A stretch of DNA of 36,543 nt, taken from assembly GCA_014730235.1 (NCBI GenBank), contig WJIO01000304.1:1-36543 (forward strand), given 5' to 3'. The notes beneath the pieces are model-generated. The model was not told the origin of the DNA. It was given only the letters and a program-made list of their open reading frames with translations, and searched no databases. A program made the translations under genes and the position numbers. Below are positions 1-8,153 of this stretch, piece after piece (within the stretch, counting starts at the first letter, position 1; the number at the start of each line of letters is the position of its first letter). The DNA comes from Candidatus Poribacteria bacterium. GTDB lineage: Bacteria > Poribacteria > DTPJ01 > WJIO01.

Positions 1-181
1 CCGGTGTTGCGCCCTGTTCTTCCCATTCTTCCTTTAAGCCTACAATAGGGCCAAATATTTCCGTAAACATAGGACGCTCGTTTCTTTTAAATGTCATATA
101 ATCCAGATATTCTTCCCGTTTTACTGTTGGTGTTTTCTTTATGGCCAGGTCTGAATGTTTTATCCATTTAAGTTTTCGCAT
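1..181 (-). CDS. Uroporphyrinogen-decarboxylase-like protein (5' part only)
   Basis: Partial gene whose first 60 codons lie on the minus strand and which runs off the left edge. I translated it directly. It starts at the ATG whose first base is 181, preceded by an AAGGGG-type ribosome site. The N-terminus contains YLDYMTFKRNERPMFTE and then an EEWEEQG segment. This resembles the start of URO-D superfamily proteins used in methyltransfer or corrinoid-linked metabolism rather than haem synthesis, which begin with a 'MTF..NDRP' type sequence. The catalytic part is outside the window. It lies 51 bases downstream of the GH13 gene on the same strand and may be cotranscribed with it. The family assignment rests on a short segment and is tentative. 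Confidence 0.55.
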   Translation of the reverse strand, partial: MRKLKWIKHSDLAIKKTPTVKREEYLDYMTFKRNERPMFTEIFGPIVGLKEEWEEQGATP

Positions 182-232
182 TTCCTTTTTCCCCTTCGCT
201 GAATATCCAGGTATTTTTAAAAGATTGGTTCT

Positions 233-2131
233 TTAGCCGACCTCTGTTACCAAAAATATATGAGACTTAAACATTTCCAATCCCACAACTAATTCTTTAC
301 TTAGCTGCTTACCTGAATAAACATATTCCTCATGATTTAATAAATCTCTAAGCCTGTATTTTTTAGCAGCATCATTTATTATTTTCAGGTTATTTGCCAC
401 TTTCAGATTTGCCCACTGCTTACTACCATCTGTATAATCAAAGTTAATAGACACAATTATCCTGTTATCTCCATAAGTTCTGGAATATGCCAGAATGTGC
501 CTGTTATTTGACTCCATAAACTCCAGATTACCGTAAATTAAAGCAGGATTTTGCCGCCTGATTCCCAGAACTTTTGCATACCAGCTTGTGAGATCGGGAT
601 TTCTGTTAAAATCAATTTGAGGGAAATCCAAGCTCCCCCGATCTCCCTTAAAGAGCGGCGGTCTGATCACTTCTCCCGATTCTTGTCCTGCATAGATACA
701 TGGCACACCCGGCAAAGTAACAATCAACAACGTAGGGGCTTTCGCAGCATCCGCACTTCCATACATCTCCGCAGCCCTTATTTCATCATGGTTTTCAGAA
801 TATCTCATAAGACGGTATCCATCAGGATATTTTCGGTCTTCAAGTTTTATCAAAGCGGGTATATAGGCTAGCTCGTGATAGGGATCATAATTTCTGATTT
901 CATGATAAAGGCTTTTTAGCATGTTATATAACCTGTAATGGTATACAGCATCAAAACCTACTTCCAGATGTTCTTTAAGCCTTTCATAGACTTCGCCAAT
1001 AAATATAACTGAAGGTTTTACAGCTTTTACCTCGTTAATAGCACTCCTCCAGAAGGCCAGGGGTACCCAATGGGCAAAATCGCACCTGTAACCGTCTATA
1101 TCAAATTCAGTAACCCAATATTTCAGGACTGAGAGCATGAAGCTCCACATAGCTTCCCTGTCAACCTCATTCGAATATTTTGGTTTATTAACTTCGTCTA
1201 ATCCTGCCCCATATTTTAAATCGGATGTATCCCACCATTCTTCATAAGGAGGTTTTGGGTTTCCGTTTTTATCCATGAAGAACCACTCAGGATGATAACC
1301 TCCTTTTTCCTTCGGGTTATTAATATTAAGCAGCACATTATCAGACGCACAGTGATTACCCACAAAACCGATTATTATCTTCATATCCATGCTGTGGGCA
1401 GTATTAACTAACTCTTGCAACTGCTGTTTTCCCAATTCCTGGATTTCCTTATCCGTTTTCCCCGGCTCTTTCCTTATTATATTATGATCAATTCCCAGAT
1501 AATCCCTCACCGAATAAGGGCTTCCAAATTCACCCTTGCGATTTAATTTCCCTATAGGATGTATAGGCATAAGCCATATAGTATCAATATTAAGTTTTTT
1601 TATTCTGGGCAAGTCTTCCTTTATATCCACAAGAGTACTAAGATCACACTCGCCGATTTTTCCATCCCTATCTTTATCTCTACACCTGTGTATTCTTGGA
1701 TATATCTGATAAATAGATGATTTTGCAAACCAATTTGGGCCAACAATCAAATTTCTATATACCTGTTTTCCTTTCCTGTCTTCGGAATATTTCCAGGTTT
1801 TACCTTTATCAACGGAAAATCTTACTGTGTAAAAAAACGTTCCCCCAATCCCTTCACTGATTTTACAATTACCTTTGAATAAGCCATCTTTAACATCAAA
1901 ACTCATATTAATATATCTAAACTTCCGCTGAGGATTATCATTCAGGCACAAATGCACTATTAAATCTTCAATATTTTTTATGTTTTCAACAGTGACCTTC
2001 GCCTCAACCTGAATTTCCTGTCCTGCAAATCTATAAGCTGCCAGCGGTTTGATTATATGGGTTTTTGATTCGATTATGTTATTCGAATTATGAAGTATAA
2101 CGGGGTTGATTATATTATCAATAGAAATCAT
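233..2131 (-). CDS. GH13 alpha-amylase family glycosidase
   Basis: 632 residues with an N-terminal beta domain (about 1-130) followed by a GH13 (beta/alpha)8 barrel. Visible family motifs: region II GYRCDFAH with nucleophile D351, region III FIGEVYE with acid/base E380, and region IV YSENHDE with N447-H448-D449. The catalytic triad is therefore present. Region I reads GFVGNH (256-260 area), so the usual leading Asp is Gly. An EF-hand-like loop, DKDRDGKIGECD, spans 152-163 and probably binds calcium. There is no signal peptide, so it should act in the cytoplasm on maltodextrin- or glycogen-like glucans. It is separated from the upstream inositol synthase gene by a clear terminator. Exact specificity (amylase, neopullulanase or transferase) cannot be told from sequence alone. 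Confidence 0.88.
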   Translation of the reverse strand: MISIDNIINPVILHNSNNIIESKTHIIKPLAAYRFAGQEIQVEAKVTVENIKNIEDLIVHLCLNDNPQRKFRYINMSFDVKDGLFKGNCKISEGIGGTFFYTVRFSVDKGKTWKYSEDRKGKQVYRNLIVGPNWFAKSSIYQIYPRIHRCRDKDRDGKIGECDLSTLVDIKEDLPRIKKLNIDTIWLMPIHPIGKLNRKGEFGSPYSVRDYLGIDHNIIRKEPGKTDKEIQELGKQQLQELVNTAHSMDMKIIIGFVGNHCASDNVLLNINNPKEKGGYHPEWFFMDKNGNPKPPYEEWWDTSDLKYGAGLDEVNKPKYSNEVDREAMWSFMLSVLKYWVTEFDIDGYRCDFAHWVPLAFWRSAINEVKAVKPSVIFIGEVYERLKEHLEVGFDAVYHYRLYNMLKSLYHEIRNYDPYHELAYIPALIKLEDRKYPDGYRLMRYSENHDEIRAAEMYGSADAAKAPTLLIVTLPGVPCIYAGQESGEVIRPPLFKGDRGSLDFPQIDFNRNPDLTSWYAKVLGIRRQNPALIYGNLEFMESNNRHILAYSRTYGDNRIIVSINFDYTDGSKQWANLKVANNLKIINDAAKKYRLRDLLNHEEYVYSGKQLSKELVVGLEMFKSHIFLVTEVG

Positions 2132-2155
2132 TTAATTTTTCAAGTATCAAATAGT

Positions 2156-2192
2156 AAAACCCAGAGCAAATATATTATTTGCTCTGGGTTTT
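2156..2192 (-). terminator. Rho-independent terminator of the inositol synthase gene
   Basis: A perfect 16-bp stem (AAAACCCAGAGCAAAT and its complement) closes a 5-nt loop, 21 bases past the stop codon of the inositol-3-phosphate synthase gene. On the minus strand the 3' arm ends in TTTT. It should separate that gene from the amylase gene downstream. Confidence 0.85.
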
Positions 2193-2213
2193 AAGCAAAA
2201 TATAGTTAATAAT

Positions 2214-3284
2214 TTACCTACCTGCGATGAAAGATTCTACCATATCTCTGGCTTCTGAATCCGAATACTGGATAGGAGGTGATTTCATAAAATAAGCCGA
2301 AGGTCCAATTAGTGAACCAGATATACCCCTATCCATAGCTAAGCGACAGCATCTAAGGGCATCAATAACTATACCGGCGGAATTTGGCGAATCCCATACT
2401 TCCAGTTTTAAATCCAGACTGATAGGCACATCACCAAAAGCTGTACCTCTCATAGAAATATAGCACCATTTTCTGTCTGTAAGCCAGGGAATATGGTCGC
2501 TGGGGCCTATATGAACATGATCTGCTCCAATATCATAATCCAACTGGGATACGACAGCATCTGTTTTGGATTCCCTTTTGGATGTGAGTCTTTCTTCCTG
2601 GAGCATGTTCTTGAAGTCCATGTTTCCACCCACATTCAACTGGGATGTATCAATCAACTTTATTCCTCTATCTCTGAAAAGCTTTGTCAAAACCCGGTGA
2701 GTAATAGTCGCGCCTACCTGGGATTTTATATCGTCACCTACTATTGGCAATCCTGCCACTTCAAATTTTTCCTGCCATTCCTTTCTTTTAGCTATAAATA
2801 CGGGTATGCAGTTTACAAAACCGCATCCAGCCTTTATCGCTTGCTCTGCATACCATTTAGCGGCTTCATCGCTTCCCACCGGCAGGTAATTTATCAGAAC
2901 ATCAATATTTCTTTCCTTTAACACCTCTGCAATATCCACCGGTTTTTCTTCGGATTCATCAACAGTTAAGCGATAATATTTTCCCAAACCATCAAACGTT
3001 GGGCCTCTCTGAACTATTACATCGGTTTTTGGAACTTTGGCAAATTGGATTGTATTATTAGGCGGCATCAGGAGAGCTTCTGTAAACTCTTTACCTACCT
3101 TATCTGAATCTACATCAAAGGCTGCTGCAAATTCGATATCACTTACATGATAACCACCTAAATTCACATGCATAAGCCCTGGTACAAATTCATCATCTTT
3201 GGCATTTTTATAATATTCAACCCCTTGCACAAGAGCCGATGCACAATTACCTACGCCAGCTATTGCTACTTTAATTTTTCCCAT
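2214..3284 (-). CDS. ino1: Inositol-3-phosphate synthase
   Basis: 356 residues. The N-terminal Rossmann motif [12 protein letters not shown] (about 10-21) binds NAD. Later motifs [10 protein letters not shown] and SKTDAV are typical of the bacterial/archaeal myo-inositol-1-phosphate synthase family (as in Actinobacteria and Thermotoga), and the length fits. The enzyme converts glucose-6-phosphate to L-myo-inositol-1-phosphate in the cytoplasm, feeding inositol phospholipids or compatible solutes. It has its own near-consensus promoter (3341-3369) and its own terminator (2156-2192), so it is monocistronic. The ATG at 3284 is preceded by GGAGG about 11 bases upstream. Confidence 0.93.
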   Translation of the reverse strand: MGKIKVAIAGVGNCASALVQGVEYYKNAKDDEFVPGLMHVNLGGYHVSDIEFAAAFDVDSDKVGKEFTEALLMPPNNTIQFAKVPKTDVIVQRGPTFDGLGKYYRLTVDESEEKPVDIAEVLKERNIDVLINYLPVGSDEAAKWYAEQAIKAGCGFVNCIPVFIAKRKEWQEKFEVAGLPIVGDDIKSQVGATITHRVLTKLFRDRGIKLIDTSQLNVGGNMDFKNMLQEERLTSKRESKTDAVVSQLDYDIGADHVHIGPSDHIPWLTDRKWCYISMRGTAFGDVPISLDLKLEVWDSPNSAGIVIDALRCCRLAMDRGISGSLIGPSAYFMKSPPIQYSDSEARDMVESFIAGR

Positions 3285-3340
3285 CCTCTCAAGTCCTCCA
3301 TTAGAAAATAAATAACTTTTGGGTAAAAACCCTTAAGAAT

Positions 3341-3369
3341 AGTATATAATAGCAAAAAATTGATGTCAA
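3341..3369 (-). promoter_or_regulatory. Sigma-70-type promoter for ino1
   Basis: On the minus strand TTGACA (3369-3364) is followed by 17 bases and TATACT (3346-3341). This matches the -35 box fully and the -10 box at 5 of 6 positions. Transcription should start near 3334, about 50 bases before the gene. Confidence 0.75.
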
Positions 3370-3439
3370 GCGTATTTCAGATGGAAAATTTGTTTTAACA
3401 GTGTTTATCTTTATGCACTTTTTTATAAATATTTCCAAA

Positions 3440-3495
3440 AATTTAGTCCTGTAAGAATTCCCAAAACCTTTCAGAAACATTTACAGGACTAATTT
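3440..3495 (-). terminator. Terminator after the ThuA-like gene
   Basis: AGTCCTGTAA at 3445-3454 pairs with TTACAGGACT at 3481-3490. The stem extends further with one mismatch through an A/T-rich end. On the minus strand the 3' arm is followed by AAATTTTTGG. It lies 31 bases past the stop of the ThuA-like gene. The 26-nt loop is long for a terminator. Confidence 0.6.
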
Positions 3496-3525
3496 TAATC
3501 ATTCTTTTGAGGTAGCGTCTCTATA

Positions 3526-4332
3526 CTATTTAGGCAGATATGAATCCAATTCTTCCTTTGTTGGCTTTGGTGTAGAAATTCCACCCTCAGGAACTTCCAG
3601 GCCTGCTGTCCATACAATGGCGTTTATTATGAACATTCTTAACTGGTCAACAGCCCATTTATCGTGGTAATGTCCGCCAGTAAATCCAACACCTCGTCCA
3701 CCATCTTCCCTTTCAACGCACCATCCCAGATGCTGTGGTTCTTTGTTGGCTACGGCCTTACGTACATGGGGATTCCCGCTATGGGGACCATCGGGTCTTG
3801 TAAGTGTTGATTCCGGCGGAACTGTGCTTAAAAGGGGAGTAACACCTTCCATGCTTTCCCTGAAACGCATGTGATAGTACCACTCATCTTCCATAGAAAA
3901 AGGTGTCATGCCATTATTTATAGGATGTTCCGGGAATTCTGTAAAATCCGCTGTCCAGTGAGGATTTACAGACCAATGGGTCTCAAAATATCCTCCGATC
4001 CAATCCAGAAAACGCTGTCCAGCTTCACCTGTTGGCACTTCCACCGCATAGTGCATCATCATTATGCCGACACCCTGGGCAGCCAATTTATCTAACTGTT
4101 CCAGGTGTGGGATGACTGGATGCCCGCCGCCGCCGTCAGAATATACCACCACAGCCGCAATATCTTCAAGAGCTTCAGGGGTTTGAGGCCAACCTTTGTA
4201 TACTACAGCATCTACTCCATCTACATGTCTATTAAGAAGATCTGCAAATAAAGCACATCCTGCTGAATGTTCATGGGAACCAGAGCCATGACTGTCTTTT
4301 CCTGCCACCAGAGCGATCTTTGCTTTTGCCAT
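3526..4332 (-). CDS. ThuA-like domain protein
   Basis: 268 residues when started at the ATG with first base 4332, which has GGAGG six bases upstream. An in-frame ATG 33 bases earlier lacks such a site. The protein has a glutamine-amidotransferase-like fold of the ThuA (trehalose utilisation) family. Visible family segments include VVVYSDGGGGHPV, MMMHYAVEVP, GGYFETHWSVNPHW, EFPEHPINNGM, DEWYYHMRF and the C-terminal GGHYHDKWA. No catalytic Cys-His-Glu triad can be assigned. The family is abundant in Planctomycetes, Poribacteria and Bacteroidetes near sugar-catabolic genes; its biochemical role is unsettled. No signal peptide is seen. It has its own promoter (4406-4434) and terminator. Confidence 0.85.
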   Translation of the reverse strand: MAKAKIALVAGKDSHGSGSHEHSAGCALFADLLNRHVDGVDAVVYKGWPQTPEALEDIAAVVVYSDGGGGHPVIPHLEQLDKLAAQGVGIMMMHYAVEVPTGEAGQRFLDWIGGYFETHWSVNPHWTADFTEFPEHPINNGMTPFSMEDEWYYHMRFRESMEGVTPLLSTVPPESTLTRPDGPHSGNPHVRKAVANKEPQHLGWCVEREDGGRGVGFTGGHYHDKWAVDQLRMFIINAIVWTAGLEVPEGGISTPKPTKEELDSYLPK

Positions 4333-4405
4333 GTTTTCCTCCATATTTACAGGCGCAATCGGCATGTTTTACATAATATTAAAAGCTTTTACAATTTGAC
4401 AGAGG

Positions 4406-4434
4406 ATTTTAACACTGGATTATTATCATGTCAA
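4406..4434 (-). promoter_or_regulatory. Sigma-70-type promoter for the ThuA-like gene
   Basis: On the minus strand TTGACA (4434-4429), a 17-base spacer and TAAAAT (4411-4406) give a near-consensus promoter. It lies about 75 bases upstream of the chosen ATG and just after the sigma-factor stop codon. Confidence 0.72.
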
Positions 4435-4453
4435 CAGTAACAAAATAAACTTG

Positions 4454-6286
4454 TTATAACTTAGAACTCAAGGTATACACAGTTATTAATTTCTTTGCTT
4501 TATTTATACCTCCGTTTTTATCTGTAACTGTTAGATTCACTGTGTATTTTCCCGGAGTATTGTATGTATGAACAGCCCGAGGGCCGTAGCTTTTTTTACC
4601 ATCTCCAAAATCCCATAGGAACGCTATATAATCGTTGTCCGGATCATAGGAATCAGTACCATCAAAGGTTATTTTTTCACCAGTTATAACATTCCCAGGG
4701 CAGATAAAATTGGCTTTAGGTGGGTTATTATCAGTAAAATCTTTAATCACAAGGTTATCTATACCCACAGTGATCTCCGGGGGTGATTTTGAACCTGTGT
4801 ATAGATTTAGGTGTTTAATAGAACTATCATCAGGAACAGGTCTTCTGAAATTTACCCCATAGACTTTTAAAACTTTTTGGGGGTTATTATTCATATCTTG
4901 TAGATTACCCGAAATTTCTATGTCAAAACTATTGGATGCAATATCGGCAGTTATGGTTACATGATAAAGGTCATTTGGATTGTAATAACCTATTTGACTG
5001 AAACATGTAGATCGCAGATTGATTGTTCCATGATCCAGACTAAAACCGAAGTTCTCAGTTTCTTCTTCATTTTCAGTTTTATATGGTGCTTTCTGACTAA
5101 ACATAAAGATATGATTATATTTATCGGCTTTGAAATCAAAATCTATATGAATTTTCCCATCCAGACTGCCTAGATCAGGACTGCTGACTACGGCATGAGA
5201 GCCAATTTGTTTACTTTTAACAAAACGAAGACCGGGATTTCCTGTTTCAACAGCATCAACCGCAATTTCAACTAGAGATTTATCGTCTGAATTTTCTTTA
5301 TCTATACCTTCTTTATTCGTTATTTCTGAATAATAATGACCTTGCCAATCGGATACGTCATTGGAATCAAAATTATCCACGAATAAAGCCTTTTGGGATA
5401 TGTCGGCGACCTGTTTGCCATTGGTTAGGGCATAGGGATTCTGTATGGGAATAGATGTATCAATTATATCAATAAATATCTCGCTGTTGTCTATAAGTTT
5501 GGTTTTTGCAGGATAAAAAAAATTGCCATGTTGTTTTTCAAGGGTATATTTATGAACTATACCGGGTATTTGGATCAAACCCACCATAAAGATCACTATT
5601 CCCGTTGCGGTACTCAATCCGAAAGGCAGGGAATAACTGCGGGGTAAATCCATTATCCTGGTTTGACCAATTAAATCCATAATCTGAAGGGTAAATCCAG
5701 CAGGAAGTCTGTTGCGATCAAATTCCTCCTGTACCTTCTTGAAGTTGATTTCTTTAAAAGAATTCCTGGCTCTTTCTAATCTTTTTCTGACTCCTGAATT
5801 TGACATCCCAAGAAAACGGGCTATTTCTTCAACTTTTAAGTTTGATAAGTAATACATGGATAAAACTTTACGGTATTTTTCAGGCAAATTATTCAGTATC
5901 TTATGAACATAGTCAATATTAAATTCCCTGTATTGTTCACTAATATACGAATCCACAGCCTTTTTATCCACTAATTTCATACTATCAGCATTACCAATAT
6001 AACTCTTATCAAACTGACGTTTTTTCTCTCCTATTCTATCACTGCAAAGATTTGCAGTGATAGAATACATCCACGCGGTGAAGCTGTCTATATTTTTAAG
6101 TTTCTTAAGATTTTTATATGCTTTGATAAAGGCATCCTGAGTTACCTCCTCAGCATCCTGAAAGTTCATTAGCTTTGAATAAGCAAGGGCATATACGCTT
6201 TTTTGGTATCTTTCAACCAATATTCTAAAAGCTTTCTCATCTCCAGCAATACACTTGCGAACTATATGACCATCTTCAGTTCTCAA
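4454..6286 (-). CDS. ECF sigma factor fused to a membrane helix and extracytoplasmic PKD domain
   Basis: 610 residues. Residues 1-90 are sigma-70 region 2 (FRILVERYQKS, then DAEEVTQDAFIKAYKNL). Residues 125-180 are region 4 (NLPEKYRKVLSMYYL, then a helix-turn-helix with VEEIARFLGMSNSGVRKRL). A single hydrophobic helix follows at about 221-243. About 290-515 is a beta-rich domain resembling jelly-roll (LamG/DUF1080-like) folds. The last ~90 residues are a PKD domain with the signature FLWDFGDGKKSYG and HTYNTPGKYTVNLTV. Predicted topology puts the sigma part in the cytoplasm and the tail outside. The start is TTG at 6286 with GAGGTGG nearby; no better ATG exists in frame. ECF sigma factors are normally about 170-200 residues, so the tail is the unusual part. 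No separate anti-sigma gene is adjacent. Confidence 0.85.
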   Translation of the reverse strand: MRTEDGHIVRKCIAGDEKAFRILVERYQKSVYALAYSKLMNFQDAEEVTQDAFIKAYKNLKKLKNIDSFTAWMYSITANLCSDRIGEKKRQFDKSYIGNADSMKLVDKKAVDSYISEQYREFNIDYVHKILNNLPEKYRKVLSMYYLSNLKVEEIARFLGMSNSGVRKRLERARNSFKEINFKKVQEEFDRNRLPAGFTLQIMDLIGQTRIMDLPRSYSLPFGLSTATGIVIFMVGLIQIPGIVHKYTLEKQHGNFFYPAKTKLIDNSEIFIDIIDTSIPIQNPYALTNGKQVADISQKALFVDNFDSNDVSDWQGHYYSEITNKEGIDKENSDDKSLVEIAVDAVETGNPGLRFVKSKQIGSHAVVSSPDLGSLDGKIHIDFDFKADKYNHIFMFSQKAPYKTENEEETENFGFSLDHGTINLRSTCFSQIGYYNPNDLYHVTITADIASNSFDIEISGNLQDMNNNPQKVLKVYGVNFRRPVPDDSSIKHLNLYTGSKSPPEITVGIDNLVIKDFTDNNPPKANFICPGNVITGEKITFDGTDSYDPDNDYIAFLWDFGDGKKSYGPRAVHTYNTPGKYTVNLTVTDKNGGINKAKKLITVYTLSSKL

Positions 6287-6363
6287 TTTACCACCTCTTG
6301 GTCAATTTAAATCCATCAGTTACCAAAAACGAATCTATTTGACGGATTAACTTAACAGAGGTA

Positions 6364-6392
6364 ATTCTACCAAAACAATTCTATTTTGGCAA
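6364..6392 (-). promoter_or_regulatory. Promoter for the ECF sigma gene
   Basis: On the minus strand TTGCCA (6392-6387), a 17-base spacer and TAGAAT (6369-6364) match the housekeeping consensus at 5 of 6 positions in each box. The box pair lies about 80 bases upstream of the TTG start codon. Confidence 0.65.
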
Positions 6393-6450
6393 GTCGAATT
6401 TACAAGTGATGTGTAATTCTAAAGATTAATTCCTCCTTTTCTTTTAATAG

Positions 6451-6635
6451 TTGGCTCATCCGACTTGAATGTGGAAATGATTAAACATATTCTAAATAAG
6501 GGAAAATATCCTCTGTTTGTCATTCCTGCGAAAGCAGGTATCCAGTCTTTATGCGGATCTACTGGGTTCCTGATTTTGCAGGAATGACAAGCCGAGAGAA
6601 TTCTCAATTATAACTACACTAAAACCGGAAGAGTC
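6451..6635. repeat. MITE-like dispersed repeat, copy 1 (full length)
   Basis: About 185 bp with imperfect terminal inverted repeats. The left end reads GGCTCATCCGACTTGAATG; the right end read in reverse reads GACTCTTCCGGTTTTAGTG. Inside is a TGTCATTCCTGCGAAAGCAG arm and a partly matching return arm ending GCAGGAATGACA. No coding capacity; the open frame across it (IPAFAGMT-type peptide) is spurious. The 788-bp stretch 6287-7074 has no gene; it holds this element, the sigma promoter, a possible promoter at 6701 and the second repeat at 6922. Confidence 0.75.
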
Positions 6636-6700
6636 TATTTTTTTAACGATTAATATTAAGGATATTATATCTATAAAAATTATTTGAATCAACAAAAAGT

Positions 6701-6730
6701 TTGACATTTTAGTCTCAAAGACTTTACATT
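6701..6730 (+). promoter_or_regulatory. Possible promoter for the PorV-like gene
   Basis: TTGACA at 6701-6706 is followed by 18 bases and TACATT at 6725-6730. The spacer holds a short inverted repeat, AGTCT-CAA-AGACT (6711-6723), which could be an operator. The -10 box is weak and the gene starts about 370 bases away, so this is tentative. Confidence 0.35.
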
Positions 6731-6921
6731 TTCGTTATTTCATTTTGGACTTGCGTCTAAACATTTAGTGGTGTAAAATTAAAATATAAAATTTACGTTG
6801 TAAACCTTAGAATATAGCTTATCGTTTAAGGTGTGGCATAAGGTAATTTGTATATTGCACAGATATAGAAACCTCTGTGATACAATATATTATATAATCC
6901 CTGAAAGAATTTTATATAAAG

Positions 6922-7044
6922 TAATCGTTAAAAAATGAATACAATTTAGTTGTCATTCCTGCTTTCGCAGGAATGACATATTTTGTAATTTACCATCATG
7001 ATAAGGGTATTATTCTAAACACATTTTTCATTTTTTAACGATTA
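6922..7044. repeat. Small inverted-repeat element with perfect 18-bp ends
   Basis: TAATCGTTAAAAAATGAA at 6922-6939 is the exact reverse complement of 7027-7044, bounding 123 bp. In the middle is a perfect 12-bp palindrome of the dispersed TGTCATTCCTGC family (6951-6978, TTTC loop). A third copy of the end motif, TTTTTTAACGATTA, lies at 6639-6652 right after repeat copy 1. The element ends about 60 bases before the PorV-like start codon. Confidence 0.75.
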
Positions 7045-7104
7045 TATAAACTAACCAGTATTTTCTATTAAATAGTGAATGGATTGGGGAAGGAGATAGC
7101 ATTA

Positions 7105-8136
7105 ATGAAGCGAATTATTATATTGAGCACTGTTATTGTCTTCGCTTTGTTCTCAACAATTACTTACGCAGGCACAGGACGTACTGCTGCACAGTTTCTT
7201 TCATTAGGCGGCGGAACCAGAGCCGCAGGTATGGGTGATACATTTACAGCCATTTCCGGGGATGTAATATCTGCATTCTGGAATCCAGGAGGTTTAGGTA
7301 ATATATCCGATATACAGATGACTGTCTCCTACACTAATTATGCAGCTATGTTTGGTGAAGCCAGTGAAGGTATGTATTATGGTCTGGCTGCTTTTGCCAT
7401 GCCGGTAAAAGACTGGGGTGTTTTCGGATCAAGTATCCAGATTCAGGATCAAGGCACTATGTTAATCACCACCGACAGCCCGGAGCCTGTAGGCGAAGAA
7501 GATTTGGGTATGAATTGGGCCTGGGCTTTATCCTATGCGGATCAACTGGGTGATAACTGGTTGGCCGGGGTAAATGCCAAGATTATCCGCCAGAAGCTCT
7601 GGAAAGAATCTGATACTGCTTATGCCGCTGATATGGGCATACAGTATGTGGTATCAGCGATCCCCTTAGGTATAGGTCTGGCTTTGCAGAATCTCGGTAC
7701 TGGTATACAGATGACTGATGAGTATCAAACACAGCCCTTACCAAGAGCCATGAAACTCGGTCTGGTTTTTAGAGTTATTGATATGCCCTCCCACAGACTT
7801 CAACTACTTTCCGACTATACATCTTTCATTGATAAGCTCAGCGAAACAGAAGAAGATTCTGCTAATCCCGATTTTGACGCTTCAAAGGCCGGCGTAGGAA
7901 TACATGCCTTTAAACCCAATAACAGCCAGCAGGGAGTAGGGGCTGAGTACTGGTATTCCAACATACTGGGAGTAAGAGTTGGATATAAATATATACCGGA
8001 TATGCCGGGAGACCATATTACCATGGGATTCAGTATCAGGTATTCGGGCTATCAATTCGATTATGCAAGAGTTCCGGGTATTGATGTACCGGGCGGCGGT
8101 GATATTGACAAAGTTGCATTGATGTTCAGATTTTAG
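7105..8136 (+). CDS. PorV/PorQ-family outer-membrane beta-barrel protein
   Basis: 343 residues from the ATG at 7105, which follows GGGGAAGGAGAT. An ATG ten codons earlier would add residues before the signal peptide and has no ribosome site. The signal peptide MKRIIILSTVIVFALFSTITYA is cleaved after TYA. The mature start FLSLGGGTRAAGMGDTFTA and DVISAFWNPGGL are the hallmark of the PorV/PorQ (UPF0164) family. Alternating beta strands run to the C-terminus, which ends in Phe (KVALMFRF) as expected for an outer-membrane barrel. In Bacteroidetes PorV is part of the type IX secretion shuttle; in other phyla the role is unclear. It pairs with the DUF5683 gene 17 bases downstream and shares a terminator with it. 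Confidence 0.85.
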   Translation: MKRIIILSTVIVFALFSTITYAGTGRTAAQFLSLGGGTRAAGMGDTFTAISGDVISAFWNPGGLGNISDIQMTVSYTNYAAMFGEASEGMYYGLAAFAMPVKDWGVFGSSIQIQDQGTMLITTDSPEPVGEEDLGMNWAWALSYADQLGDNWLAGVNAKIIRQKLWKESDTAYAADMGIQYVVSAIPLGIGLALQNLGTGIQMTDEYQTQPLPRAMKLGLVFRVIDMPSHRLQLLSDYTSFIDKLSETEEDSANPDFDASKAGVGIHAFKPNNSQQGVGAEYWYSNILGVRVGYKYIPDMPGDHITMGFSIRYSGYQFDYARVPGIDVPGGGDIDKVALMFRF

Positions 8137-8153
8137 CTCAAAGGAAACTTTTC

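Noticed and set aside
6419-6607. Minus-strand frame encoding an IPAFAGMT-type peptide
   Set aside because: It is the dispersed repeat read as protein; no ribosome site and no family.
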